Shown in pieces: positions 51,840 through 63,500 of a stretch of 64,000 bases of DNA. The stretch lies in assembly GCF_005239225.2 (NCBI RefSeq), contig NC_133300.1:12987875-13051874 (forward strand). The letters are read 5' to 3'. The notes under the pieces are model-generated. The model searched no databases, had not been told where the DNA came from, and saw nothing but the letters and a program-made list of their open reading frames with translations. A program made the position numbers and the translations under genes. Each line of letters begins with the position of its first letter. Position 1 is the stretch's first letter. This DNA is from Populus alba. Its lineage: Eukaryota; Streptophyta; Magnoliopsida; Malpighiales; Salicaceae.

Positions 51840-52480
51840 GTAAAAATAGGACAAAAAACCGATACAAATTAACCTGAATTAGCATAATAAACATGTAATC
51901 TTATCAATAAAAGCCAAGTCAGTCCAGGTTAACCTATCAGACTCGCATTCCAGGTCATAAAATCAAGATAATTCAATTGAAAAGAAATTAAAGAAAATCA
52001 CAAAGCCAATTTTTTTTTTAAGAAAAAAACCTAATAGTAAATGATGAAACCGAAAAAAAAAAAAAAAAAAAAAAAGGGATATCAACCCCTGTTAACTTTT
52101 TAAACCCATGAATCAAGTCATTTAACTAGAAGTACCATAAATAAATGAAAAACCATGAAACTCAATCCCCAACAAATCAAATGCTAAAGGATGAAAATAG
52201 AAAAAAAAAAATCACACAAGAAGATCCAAAATAAAAAATATCAATTAAAATAACGAGGATAAAAACCAAAATAAAAAATAACTTAAAGGGCAACTACAAT
52301 TCTTTATTAAAGAGTGAAATGAAAAAGAAAAATAACTTTTTAAAAAAAGACAAATAAAATTAAAAAGAATGAGGACCAAATTAAAAACAAATATACCATA
52401 AATTTGGATTGAAGGATAAAATTAAAAATCAATAAAAATTTTACAAAAAAGTCAAGAAAAAAAAAAAAATAGAAAGAATA
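51840..52480. repeat. Family R repeat, copy 2
   Basis: Contains gttaacctatcagactcgca, catgaatcaagtcatttaac, ccccaacaaatcaaatgcta and several gaggaccaaatt-type tails, in the same order as 13370-13935. Confidence 0.6.
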
Positions 52481-52489
52481 AGGACCTAA

Positions 52490-52492
<3 letters not shown>

Positions 52493-52545
<53 letters not shown>
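52493..52545. repeat. (AT)n microsatellite
   Basis: About 26 AT dinucleotides inside family R DNA. Confidence 0.95.
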
Positions 52546-52549
<4 letters not shown>

Positions 52550-52904
52550 CAATTTAGGATTAAAGGATGAAATTTGAAATAAATAAAACCTTTTGCAAAA
52601 AGGACAAAAAAAATATAAATAAAAGAATAAGAAACAAATTTTAAGAAAATAATAGAAGACAAATTGAGATCGAATGATAAAATTAAAAATAATTAAACTT
52701 TTACAATGGAGCTAAGAAAAAAAATAAAAAAAAAATTTAAGAATTGAAGTTGGAATATCAATAACAAAGAGAACTAACCTATAATTTTTGAAATAGAAAA
52801 GAGAAAAGAGAAAAGAAGAAGAAGAACCTCACTAACAATAAACCACTTCAGCATTGACGACATGCGTCACACCAGCATGAAGAATACATAACTCAATTTT
52901 TAAT

Positions 52905-54525
52905 AAATTTAATGTTGAATTGTTTTTTTGAAAAGAATTCAATTAAACGAAGGATAAGAATCCCCCATCCAAAGGTTAAAAATTTGTATTTTCACTATTT
53001 TTTTTTTTTAAAAAGATGGAGAAGTGTCTCAATACATGTATATTTTTTCCCTCCCAAGGACAAAACTATAACTTCACTTTTTTTCTTTTTTGAAAGACAA
53101 GAATCCTCTATCCAAAGATTAAAAATTTATGCTCTGAAGAGCAAATTAATATTTATACTATAGCAAAAAATAAATGGACCATTTTTTCCTCAATCATTAT
53201 TTTAATGACAAATATATCTCATGAAAAAAAACAATTATACCCTCAATTGCATGATAAACTTTTTTTGGTAAAGATAATTTTATTTTTATATTGTTTAATC
53301 TACAGTAATTTGTATCTTGATAAACATTGAAAGATTAAATAGTTTTAGGTTTCTTATAATTATTTGCCATTGATTAACTCTCTACCAGGAATACAATTAA
53401 TTAATTTAGAACATGGGATCATATCTGTATATTGTTGTACCAAGTATTTGAGTGAATTGTGAAATATCATACGCTTACACTTGTTCAAACTCTATGGTTC
53501 ATGAAAAATAGATCCAAATTTGATCACAAATGCCAATAAAAAATTCAGATTCAAATTTGAAAATTTAGTCATAATTTTTTTAATAACAATAATAAAATAA
53601 TTGTATGACCGACTTTAATTCACTTTTATTAATCAATAGTATTTGATGATGAGTTTTTTAGGATAAAAACTTTTTTTATCATAAAATTGCCTCTAAGTTT
53701 CAAGGAAAAAAATTGTTTTTTTTTTGGGACTCAATAAATTTCAAATAAATATAATAAAATTAACATATAATACATATTCCGATAACCATTGATTATTTGT
53801 ATTAAAAAAAAATAAATGCATAGTTTGGACAGAAACAAAAACCAAAAAAGCACAAGTAAATTTTCCTCTCTTGACATTTTTGTTACTCCAACCTAATTTT
53901 GGTTACCACTTAACCCCTTATATGCCCTCCCTTCTCCCACCCTTAAAATTTTCTAAACATGATCAAAGGAGATTTTAAAGGATTAAAGAGCTTGACCTAA
54001 GTTCATACAGAAATTCTAAATCTTAGTCTTAATTAAATTTTAAGATTTATTTAATATAAAATGCATCAAACACCCTCCAACCCAAAACAAAACTTACGTA
54101 TCATCAACATAATATATTTTATACTATTCTAAAATAATATATATTTTCAATAGAAATTAGTTTCATCTTCTCAAATTCATTGGTGTGGTGGGACCGACAA
54201 AGAAAGGTGATTTTTCAAACAAAGAGCATAAATTTTGATTTCTTCAAGAGATCCCTTGTCTTGAAAAGAAAGAGAACCATTGATTCCCCCTCATTGCCGA
54301 TCATCGATCGGGTACGGTTACCTTCCTTTCCTTCCCTCTCCAAACTCATGGGTCCCACAAAAAGGAATGTACATGGAAATAGGTTCTACATCGGCGGTCC
54401 TAATGGCGGAGACTTCTGATTCGGCGCAGCTCCTCATGGAGGGTCATCGGATTGAAGATTTTCAACACAACATGTTTAAAAAATTACCATCACAATACTC
54501 GCAACTCTCGTTGGTTGCAGGTTAT
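52905..54525. repeat. 1.6-kb segmental duplication, copy A
   Basis: Matches 55305-56945 along its whole length (about 2.4 kb apart). Landmarks include aagaatcccccatccaaagg, ccaggaatacaattaattaa, agcacaagtaaattttcctc and gtgtggtgggaccgacaaag. The last 120 bases carry the first-exon-like frame described separately. Divergence is mostly substitutions and small indels. Confidence 0.9.
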
Positions 54526-54555
54526 AATGGTTATTTGGGGAGGGTAAAAAAATAA
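54403..54555 (+). pseudogene. Unidentified first-exon-like ORF, copy A (frameshifted)
   Basis: ATG-initiated frame starting MAETSDSAQLLMEGHRIEDF. Compared with copy B at 56822 it has lost one base near 54478 (tttaaaaaattacc against tttcaaaaaatcacc). The hydrophobic stretch seen in copy B is therefore out of frame and translation would continue as unrelated sequence. I do not recognise the family. Confidence 0.4.
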
Positions 54556-55304
54556 AAATTAAAGTTGAAATATCAATCTAAAATAAAATTAACTTATAAT
54601 TTTTTGAAGAAAAAATAATAATAAAAAAAACCTCATCAACAATAAATCGCTCCAACATTGATGACATGGGTTGGATTAAAAGGAAGAGTATATAATGAAG
54701 GTTATAACAACGATACACAAGGGTGTTTTTTGCCATCTACTAAGGCCAAACGTGTCACCTTAAATGCATATACATCTTTTAAATGCTAATAATTTTTTAA
54801 AAAACTTTTAGCTAAAAATAAATTTCTTTTCATTTTAGAATTTTTTTTTATACATAACTAGCTAAATACCTTTACTTCTTGAACCTTTTGTGAAAGGTAT
54901 TTCCAGCTAGGCATACCATGAGGAGGCTAAGATAGCGTAATACTGAATCATTTACTTGTACTAAGATATAAGTCAGATAAATTTAAAAAATATATATAAA
55001 AAAGATTAAATTATATAAGAATTGAACTGATATTACTCAATAGACCTGATAAATTTAAAGATAATCTTTATTCAAAAAAAAATTAAGACTATATATTTAT
55101 TTTGATAAATTTAAAGATAACCTTTATTCAAAAAAAAATTAAGACTATATATTTATTTTTTAAATATTGAAACAACAACGTATTGGATCGATCCTTGTTA
55201 ACCAAATTTAATATGTAAAATCCACAACTTACGTTATGAGACCAAGAAAACCTTATAAAAATCAAATAAAAAAAACTTATTAAAACTCAATTCTCAATCA
55301 ACCT
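54526..55304. other. AT-rich DNA between the segmental copies
   Basis: Two tandem segments near 55060-55160 share ctttattcaaaaaaaaatta and gactatatatttattt. A family R fragment lies at 55180-55330. Confidence 0.4.
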
Positions 55305-56945
55305 AATGTTAAATGATGAAATTGAAAAGATTTCAATTAAAAAAATAACAAGAATCCCCCACCCAAAGGTTAAAAATTTTTATTTTCACTATTTAAAAAA
55401 AAAGATGGAGAAGCCTCTCAATACATATATATTTTTTCTCTCCCAATGGTAAAACTGTAACTTCATTGTTTATTTTTTTTAAGAGACAAAAGAATCCTCT
55501 GTCCAAAGGTTAAAAATTTGTACCCTGAAGAGCAAATCAATATTTATACTGTAGCAAAAAAACAAATGGATCATTTTGTCCCAAATTATTTTTTCAATGA
55601 CAAATGTATCTAATAAAAAAGACAATCTTACCCCTAATTGCATGCTAAGCTAGTTATTTTTGGCAATGTTTATTTTATTTTTACATTGTTTCAATTTACA
55701 TTAATCTGTATTTTAGTAAACAATGAAAAATTGAGCTCTTTTAATTTTTTTTATAATTATTTTCCATTGATTAGTTCCATACCAGGAATACAATTAATTA
55801 ATTTAGAACATGGGATCATTTGTTTATATTGTTGTGCAAAGTATTTGAGTGAATTGTGAAATATCATATGCTTGCACTTGTTTGCACTCTCTTATTTATG
55901 AAAAATAAATCCAAATTTGATCACAAATCCCAATCAAAAATTCAAATTTAAATCTGAAAATTGGGTCATAATTTTTTTAATAACAATAATAAAGTAATTT
56001 TATGAACCACTCTAATTCACTTTTATTAATCAATAATATTGGCCGCTCACAAAATGGAACTATTACAAATTTTCTAAGGTAAAAACTTTTCAGTCACAAA
56101 ATTACCTTCAAGTTTCAAGATAAAAAAATTGTTTGTTATGGCGGGACTCAATAAAATTTAAATAAATATAATAAAATTAACATATGATATAAATTTCATA
56201 GACTCATTGATTATTTGTATTAAAAAAATTCATAGTTTGGAAAAAAAAAAAACCAAAAAAAGCACAAGTAAATTTTCCTCTCTTGACATTTTTGTTACTC
56301 CACCCTTATTTTGGTTACCGCTTAACCCCTCATATGCCCCCCCCCTTCTCCCACCCTCTAAACATGATCAAAGGAGATTTTAAAGGGTTGACCTAAGTTC
56401 ATACAGAAATTATAAATTTTAGTCTTAATTAAATTTTAAGATTTATTTAATAGAAAACGCATTAAACACCCTCCAACCCAGAACAAAACTTACCTATCAT
56501 CAACATAATATATTTTATACTATTCTAAAATAATATATCTTTCAATACAAATTAGAAACTCATTAGTGTGGTGGGACCGACAAAGAAGACTCAGAGGTGT
56601 TTTTTCAAACAAAGGGTAGAAATTTTGATTTATTTAAGAGATCACCTTCTCTCGAAAAGAAAGAGAAACCCATTGATTCCACCTCATTGCCGATCATCGA
56701 TGGGGTACGGTGACCTTGTCTTCATGCCACCTTCTTTTTCTCCCCTCTCCAAACTCATGGGTCCCACAAAAAGGAATGTACACGTAAGCCTCCTCACCAT
56801 AGTTCTACATCCGCGGTCCTAATGGCGGATACTTCTGATTTGGCGCAGCTCCTCATGGATGGTCATCGGATCGAAGATTTTCAACACAACTTGTTTCAAA
56901 AAATCACCCTCACAATACTCGCAACTCTCGTCGGATGCAAGGCTA
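55305..56945. repeat. 1.6-kb segmental duplication, copy B
   Basis: Partner of 52905-54525. It is the better-preserved copy over the terminal ORF. Confidence 0.9.
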
Positions 56946-57016
56946 TGGGGTCACATGCCAATTTCCTTTTGCCTTTCCAGCTAGCTGCTCCAAGGTCACA
57001 AGCAAGCACGACATGA
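56822..57016 (+). CDS. Unidentified first-exon-like ORF, copy B (64 codons)
   Basis: ATG-initiated frame: MADTSDLAQLLMDGHRIEDF, then a hydrophobic stretch KITLTILATLVGCKAM, then a low-complexity end and stop. The pattern (short acidic N-terminus followed by a membrane-like segment) resembles the first exon of a membrane protein whose other exons are absent here. It is preceded by a conserved promoter-like block with tgggtcccacaaaaagga. I do not recognise the family. A relic spread by duplication is as likely as a real small gene. Confidence 0.35.
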   Translation: MADTSDLAQLLMDGHRIEDFQHNLFQKITLTILATLVGCKAMGSHANFLLPFQLAAPRSQASTT

Positions 57017-57904
57017 GTCTACAAATGACGTGTCCTATACTTGCATTGGGAACACTTGTGCGTTCTTTTTGACAAAATCTTAGAGGGTTCAGAACTTCAA
57101 ATCTTTCATAATATTTAATTATCTTAATTCTAATCCATCCATTCTAATTTCTAATTAAGGGAAGAATGTCACCCAGCAGCATTCAGCTACTCTATTTGTC
57201 AAAAATAAAGCTCAAGTAATTTTGAGGGGAAACTCAACTGGTCAAATATTAAGTTTGCTCTTCAATGAGCATTACTTAGAGTGCTTTCAGAACCATTAAA
57301 AGTTTACATGATCGTTAACTTTATGATTCTTAAGATTAGTTGAGATATGCGTAAACTAATCCGCAAATCCATATTAATAAATAATAATAATAAGAAAGCT
57401 CAAGTGTTGATTTTAACATGTCCCCATCAATTTAGGCATGCTTTATGGAACTTGGAGGGCAGGAATGGTGATTAAGATCAAAGGTGCAAGCTAGTTTAGT
57501 TAGCTCTTATTAAGAAGAAAAGCATTTAACAATTAAAACAAGTAGATAATAAAATTAAATTATAAGTAATTTGAAGAAGAAGTGATTCTTTTGTATTGTT
57601 TTGAGATCTCTTGCTATGAAGAAACTAGATCAATTACAAAGTCTGTGAAAATATGGCTAATGTAACAGGTAGCATGGTTTGGTTGTTAAGGGCATGGACC
57701 TATAATTTTGAAGAACAAAATTATGTGTATCTCTTAATTATCTAACTAAAATCTGTCCTTATATTTTACTTATAGTCGAATGATTGTACATCAATATTTG
57801 GTAAAATAATTATTTAAAAAAATAGATAATTGTTTTTTTATTTCCTTCCTTTCCTTACTCTTGTCTTTCTTTTCAAGTTGTCTAGCCATTTTCTAGAAGA
57901 TATT
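57017..57904. other. Intergenic DNA, no gene supported
   Basis: No frame or repeat of note apart from A/T-rich runs. Confidence 0.4.
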
Positions 57905-58110
57905 TGAAAATATGATAATAGTTGTTTTTTAAAATATTTTTATCTTAAAAATACATCAAAATAATATTTTATTATTATTTTTTAAGAAATTATTTTTCAC
58001 ATCAGTATTTTAAAATGATCTAAAAATATATAAAAATTAATTTTAAATAAAAAAAATTAATTTTTCATAAAACATCATTAAAACACAATTTTAAAAAACA
58101 ACATCCAATT
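57905..58110 (+). mobile_element. MITE-like element, family M, copy 8
   Basis: aaatacatcaaaataatatt, then the core atcagtattttaaaatgatc, then a right end acatcattaaaacacaattt. Confidence 0.55.
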
Positions 58111-58154
58111 AAAATAAATAAAGTTATAAATTGCTTCATTTTAAACAGCCATCT

Positions 58155-58420
58155 TACGTTTACTTTTCCAATTACATCACATACGTTCAATACTCCAGTA
58201 TCAAAATTACTTTCAAAATCAAAATACTTTGTGCCTTAGCATGCACGCGCACACACTTGAAGAACGAGTCCTCTTCTTGCCTTTGCCATGTTAGTCATAG
58301 CAAAAGGAGCCGAACATGGAAGAGTCGGATATGTAGAGTGGCTTGTTGGCTTCTCGGATAGAATGGATGAGACTAGTTCATTACCACCAAGGACGACAAT
58401 AACCGAATACTTTAGGCAAA
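58155..58420. repeat. Duplicated block left of the membrane-protein gene
   Basis: Matches 60335-60570 closely: agtcctcttcttgcctttgc, then gtcatagcaaaagga, ggatatgtagagtggcttgt and tctcggatagaatggatgag. An open frame runs through it, 58288-58623, but the second copy does not preserve it as a gene. Confidence 0.85.
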
Positions 58421-58705
58421 TCTGCCTTTTAATTTGTTCCTTTCTTCCACTGTCAAGACTTTTACGTTTGCCACATCAAAATATTGATTCCACTCTGTTT
58501 CTTCGAACTTTCACACGGGTCAAAACTTTGTTAATGTTAATCTTGGTGCTGCAGCAATTTCGTCAGCTCCATGGTTCTAGCAGTAAGATCCGAGGATATG
58601 TGAGACAGCACTCGAGATCATAATTTACATAAGAAACGAAATAAAATAATTAGGCAAAACAAGCTGTGGTACCCAAACATATCCCTATATATTAGGCTCC
58701 TGAAT

Positions 58706-58888
58706 GTGTGCTTTCAAGCTTTAACTCAACTCAACTCATCAAACACCCCACCTCGTTCTCCTGCCTTCGATCTGGAGTCGAAATCACAGGGAACGCGGCC
58801 ATATCCACAAGCCCCTCTTACCATTACCCAAAGATCTCAAAACCCAGAAAACCAACCTCTGCATTTTGATAACATAGCCCAGAAATGA
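58706..58888 (+). pseudogene. Out-of-frame Pro/Gln-rich segment before the membrane-protein ORF
   Basis: Open frame without its own ATG. It codes for a Pro/Gln/Asn-rich stretch (NTPPRSPAFDLESKSQGTR...) very like the N-terminus of the next ORF (HTPPPSLSTNLESQLKE...). It lies two bases out of phase, and its TGA overlaps the following ATGATG. This suggests an N-terminal repeat of the same protein that has been separated by a frameshift. Confidence 0.4.
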
Positions 58889-59529
58889 TGCAACCACCAC
58901 TTCAAGCACTACAACCGTCACATACACCACCTCCTTCTCTTTCCACAAACCTTGAATCCCAGTTAAAAGAATCGCTGGCACAACCCTCTGCTACCATTTC
59001 TAATCAACAATCATCTCAAAACCAAGAAACACAATCCTCACATTTCACAGCCATCAACACAGAGATATTGCTGCAAACAGAACATTCACAGGCTTCTCAA
59101 CCTCATTCTACCATGGAAATAGAGTTAAAATCACAGGCTTCTCAACCTCATTCTACCATGGAAATAGAGCTACAATCACCACCTCCACCACAACTGACAC
59201 CTTCCCCTGCCATCAATCCACAACAAATCAATATGATCGTTGTTAAACAGTTCACTCTAGAATGGCCCAACATAATCATGGCATTCTGTTTCGAAGCAGC
59301 AATTCAGATAGCTCTCCAATACGAAAAACCTCAACATTCCAAAGTCCCTGTTCCCTTTTTCTTGCTTTCTTTAGCCATACTACTTACCTTTTGTTCTCTT
59401 CTAGTTTCGCAGTTAATTAGCAGTAGGTTTCCTGAAGTATCCAAAGTATTGGAGAAAATTGCAATATCCCTCGCCGCCATTGCATTTTTCACCACCATCG
59501 CATCTCCATTGATCCAGAACCTCAGTTGA
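58885..59529 (+). CDS. Uncharacterised three-helix membrane protein with Pro/Gln-rich N-terminus (214 aa)
   Basis: Single-exon frame. Residues 1 to about 120 are hydrophilic and rich in Pro, Gln, Ser and Thr, with an exact 15-residue tandem repeat SQASQPHSTMEIELK/Q (59086-59130 and 59131-59175). Residues 121 to the end carry three hydrophobic helices: about WPNIIMAFCFEAAIQIAL, PFFLLSLAILLTFCSLLV and LEKIAISLAAIAFFTTIA. No signal peptide is seen. I have an impression of related uncharacterised poplar proteins but cannot name a family or function. The start is uncertain: an upstream open stretch in another frame resembles this N-terminus. Duplicated flanking DNA on both sides suggests the locus arose in a local duplication. 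Confidence 0.6.
   Translation: MMQPPLQALQPSHTPPPSLSTNLESQLKESLAQPSATISNQQSSQNQETQSSHFTAINTEILLQTEHSQASQPHSTMEIELKSQASQPHSTMEIELQSPPPPQLTPSPAINPQQINMIVVKQFTLEWPNIIMAFCFEAAIQIALQYEKPQHSKVPVPFFLLSLAILLTFCSLLVSQLISSRFPEVSKVLEKIAISLAAIAFFTTIASPLIQNLS
59086..59175 (+). repeat. 45-bp tandem duplication within the coding sequence
   Basis: Two units differ at only two or three positions near their ends. The length is a multiple of three, so the frame is kept. Confidence 0.95.
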
Positions 59530-60334
59530 AATGCTAGTAGTATTGTTCTACCCATAGTGCGTCTGATGATGTCTTGTGCTGGAGAAAACTGCATTGGAGG
59601 AGAGTAGGGTTGTAAGATAGTGATCTTTCTGCATGTTGAGAGTGACATTAATGATATGTGGTTCTTTCTCCTTAGGCAAACAATAATGAAATTCAGGTCT
59701 CAGAAAGCTAGAGCACTGGAGTTCTAGAAGTCCTTTGCTGGTTGAAGCGGATCTTCCTCCTTTCTCTGCCTCACGATGGCTTCAGACCTCAGCTGCACAT
59801 GATGACTGTCACAAACAGAATTTGTAGAAACGATAGAAGCAGAAAATGTGTTTGATTACCTGAATGAATGAAGAAATACAGGAACTTTGTAGACTAAACT
59901 GTACTTGACGAAGAGAAGAGTTAGTAGTTACAGGATTCTCTTAATTGTCATGCCCAATAGATTTGTTAGGCTGTAATTGGCTTAAATAATACAGCCAAAT
60001 ACATATTCACGCAGCAAATCAGTTCTGCAATTTTAGGAAGAAAAATCACACACGCTCACAAGGAATCACCACTTCTCTCATTCATGTGTGATATTTTTAG
60101 TTTTTAATGGAATCACAAAACATACATTTAATCCATTTAGATCTATTTGTTGCACTTTATTGGTGAGTCATCCTAACAAATTATAACTTACTTCTAGGAA
60201 TATATATATATAAAACCGGAATTCATATTTTTATCTATAATTGTTCCCGATCCTTGCAATTTTAAAAAACACCTTAAAAACATCTAATTATATTAAATAA
60301 AATAATAAATTACTTGATTCTGCATGGGTAATCT
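59530..60334. other. 3' flank of the membrane-protein gene
   Basis: No further gene. Likely UTR, then intergenic DNA. Confidence 0.4.
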
Positions 60335-60570
60335 TACTTTAACTTTTCCAATTACATGTATCAAAAATACTTTTAGAATCAAAATACTTTGTGCCATAAC
60401 GGGCGCGCGCACTTGAAGAACTAGTCCTCTTCTTGCCTTTGCCATGTGGTCATAGCAAAAGGAACCAAACATGGAAGACTCGAATATGTAGAATGGCTTG
60501 TTGGGTTCTCGGATAGAATGGATGAGATTAGTTCATTACCACCGATGACGACGATAACCGAACACATTTA
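60335..60570. repeat. Duplicated block right of the membrane-protein gene
   Basis: Partner of 58155-58420, about 2.18 kb away; the coding part between the pair is not repeated. Confidence 0.85.
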
Positions 60571-60724
60571 GTATTGCTCTTCGAGGAAACTCTATTATTT
60601 GCAACGATTGATGACAACCTTTTATGGTGACCTCAAGGACCAATCAGAAAAGCAATAATTGTAATAACAAAGAGTTTTATGCCTTTAACCTGAACATTCA
60701 AAGGTATTCAACACAAATACAGCA

Positions 60725-61315
60725 AAACCAATTACACGCAATCTTGACATTCATCTATGATGCAATGCATCACATTACTTGATCTAGTGTAGTTTGGTAC
60801 TCGATTGGTAGCCTATAGGCTGAGCCAATATTTTCTTAACATTTACAAAAAAAAAAAATGTTCATGTTATGTTAATATTTTAAAATAAGCAAGAAAAACT
60901 CAAGAATTGAGTTAATAAACTTAGCTAATTTAATAATATTATATAAAAAAAACACTAATGACAGTAAATAAATTAAACTAGACTAAAAAATTGACAATGA
61001 TTAATTGCAAAAAATGGATGCTTACTAATACAATTGAAAAAAATCTTGCCAACATTCTTAAAAGGTCTCCGTGATCTTATTTAGGATTGTTATATATATA
61101 TAAACTAGATTCTATGTTGTATTTGTATTATCTAACTTGACACAACCTGTCAAAGTTGGATAATACATTTATTACAAGTGATAATATGTCAAAATATCTA
61201 ATAAATGAATATTATATGTCAGGTTTGGGTTAGGATTTTTGAACCGAGCCTATTTAACCCAATATAGGTAAACTAGTCCTAGGTATAAATAATATTTTTA
61301 GAACCCAATGTAGGT
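60725..61315. repeat. ~0.59-kb tandem duplication, copy A
   Basis: Starts aaaccaattacacgcaatct and runs to ggtataaataatatt. It is collinear with 61316-62092. At the point where copy B has a MITE, this copy reads ttacttgatctagtgtag without interruption. Confidence 0.9.
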
Positions 61316-62092
61316 AAACCAATTACAGGCAACCTTGACAGTCATCTATGATCCAATGCATCATATTACTTAGAAACCGCATTCCTAAAAAAATTTAATT
61401 TTTTTTGTATGTTTTAGATAATTTTGATGCGTTGATCTCAAAAATAATTTAAGAAAAAAATAAAAAAAAAACATCATTTTGATGCATTTCAACACGAAAA
61501 GTTCTTTAAAAAGCAACCACAACTAAACTCTCAAACAGACTCTAATCTAGTGTAGCTTGGTACTCGATTGGTCGCCAAACATGCTAAGCCAAAAATTTCT
61601 TAATATATATATAAAAGATGATCATGTGATGCTAATATTTTTTTTTAAAAAAATAAAAAGCAAGAAAAACTCAAGACTTAAGTCATTGACTTGAGTGAAT
61701 TCAATAAACTTGGTTTATTTAATAATATTATTAAAAAAACCAACAACAATAAATAAATCAAACCAAACTAAACAATTAACAATGATTAATTGCAGAAAAT
61801 GAATGCTTACCAATACAATGGAAAAATATCTGGTCAATTTTTCTTAAAAGGTGTCCATGATCTTATTTAGGATTGTAAAAAAAAAAAAAACAAACAAACT
61901 AGGTCATAAGTAGTATTTGCATTATTTAACCTGACACAACTTATTAAAGTCGGATAATACAAATATTATAGATGATAATGGGCCAAAACACCTAATAAAT
62001 GATATCATGGGTCGGATGTGGTTTAGGATTTTTTAACCCAACCCATTTAAACCAATATAGGTAACCTACTTCTTGGTATAAATAATATTTTT
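61316..62092. repeat. ~0.59-kb tandem duplication, copy B with insertion
   Basis: Collinear with copy A, except for about 185 extra bases at 61372-61549, which are a family M MITE. Confidence 0.9.
61372..61549 (-). mobile_element. MITE-like element, family M, copy 9 (with empty site)
   Basis: Minus orientation: the right end contains aaaagcaaccacaac, the complement of the family's left end, and the core is ttttgatgcgttgatctcaa. The tandem partner at 60725 supplies the unoccupied site. The flanks tta and taa suggest a TA or TTA target duplication. Confidence 0.75.
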
Positions 62093-62849
62093 TTTCTTCT
62101 CTCTTTTTTTTTCTTTCTCGCCTTCACACTCATAGTCGTCTCTCATTCTTTTAATCCTTTTCCCTTTAATTGCATCCTTTAAACCTCATATACTTAATTA
62201 TTTATCATTTTTTTATCTCTTATCCATATAACTAATGCTCTTAGAAAGTAATGAACTTGAAGCTTCTTTTGAAGTTTGATATGATGAAATGATAGTACGT
62301 ATTGCAATTTCAATACATAAAGACCAAGAAAAAACAAATGAAAATTTCAATAATTCAAATTTGAACTTATATTTTTTAGTCAAATCACAAGCCATAACTG
62401 TTTGATAAAATTCTTGATTATTTCAATATTTTTTGTTTTATTTTGTTTTATATGGAAATTATGTTAGTTTTTATGTTGTCTCTAGTATATGCATTTTAAA
62501 GATTTTATCTAGTTCCAACGATTGCAACCTAATATTTTTTTAGGATTGTTGAAAACTAATATTTTTTTAGGATTGTTGAAAAATAAAAGAATTAATATGC
62601 CTAACTCGCGAATATCTGTAATATCCATAAAAATTTTAGTCCAGCTCAATATATCCAACCCACTTAGATTAAAAAAAAAAAAATGGGTCAGATTTATATT
62701 TTGTAAAATATCAGAATTTAGGTTGGATATAATTATAGATTAAAATTTGACCCACTATATCCATGAAACATTCATAATCTTATTTGATGACAAAACAAAG
62801 ATTAAATGAGAATGGGATAAGTAAATAAAAATAAAAAAGTAAAAAAAAC
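62093..62849. other. AT-rich intergenic DNA
   Basis: A 28-bp unit containing taatatttttttaggattgt is tandemly doubled at about 62530-62582. No gene. Confidence 0.4.
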
Positions 62850-63500
62850 CCCAAACTCAATTCTTATCAAATCAAATGTTGAAGGAAAAAATTGAAACAA
62901 ATTCTTAAAAAAAGGACAAAAAAAACCCATTCAAAGTCCACCATAATTAGTCTGCCATATCTACAACTTATCATGAGACTGAGGTAACTCCGTATAAAAA
63001 ATGAATTAAAATACAAAACTCAATTCTTAAAACAATCAAATGTTGAAGTGAGAAATTAAAAACAAAAAAAATCCGAGTCAACTCAAGTTAACCTGTCAAG
63101 CCTATGACCTAGAACATAAAATCGAGATATCCTTATAGTAAGGAAAGTAAGAAAAATCATGAAGCCCAATCCCTAACTAATCCAATGCTAAAGGAATAAA
63201 TTAAAAAAAAAAAATTATGAAAATGATCCAAAACAAAACAACTAGCAATAAAAAAATAATAATCAATTTGATATAAAAACTAAATAAAATCAAATACATA
63301 GGGATTAAATTAAAAAAAAATCAAGTAAAAAGGGATTAGAAACAAAACAACTAGCAATAAAAAAATAATAATCAAATTTGATATAAAAACTAAATAAAAT
63401 CAAATACATAGGGATTAAATTAAAAAAAAATCAAGTAAAAAGGGATTAGAAACAAAACAAATAGTAATAAAAAGAATGAGGTCCAAATTTGATACAAAAA
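62850..63500. repeat. Family R repeat, copy 3, with a near-perfect 110-bp tandem duplication
   Basis: The first part carries gttaacctgtcaagcctatg, then ccctaactaatccaatgcta. Within it 63232-63340 and 63341-63450 are almost identical (aacaaaacaactagcaataa to aagggattaga), and a third unit begins at 63451. Confidence 0.85.

Noticed and set aside
58288..58623. 111-codon frame (MLVIAKGAEHGRVGYVEWLV...)
   Set aside because: It starts in a duplicated block whose second copy at 60335-60570 does not maintain the frame, and no family is recognisable.
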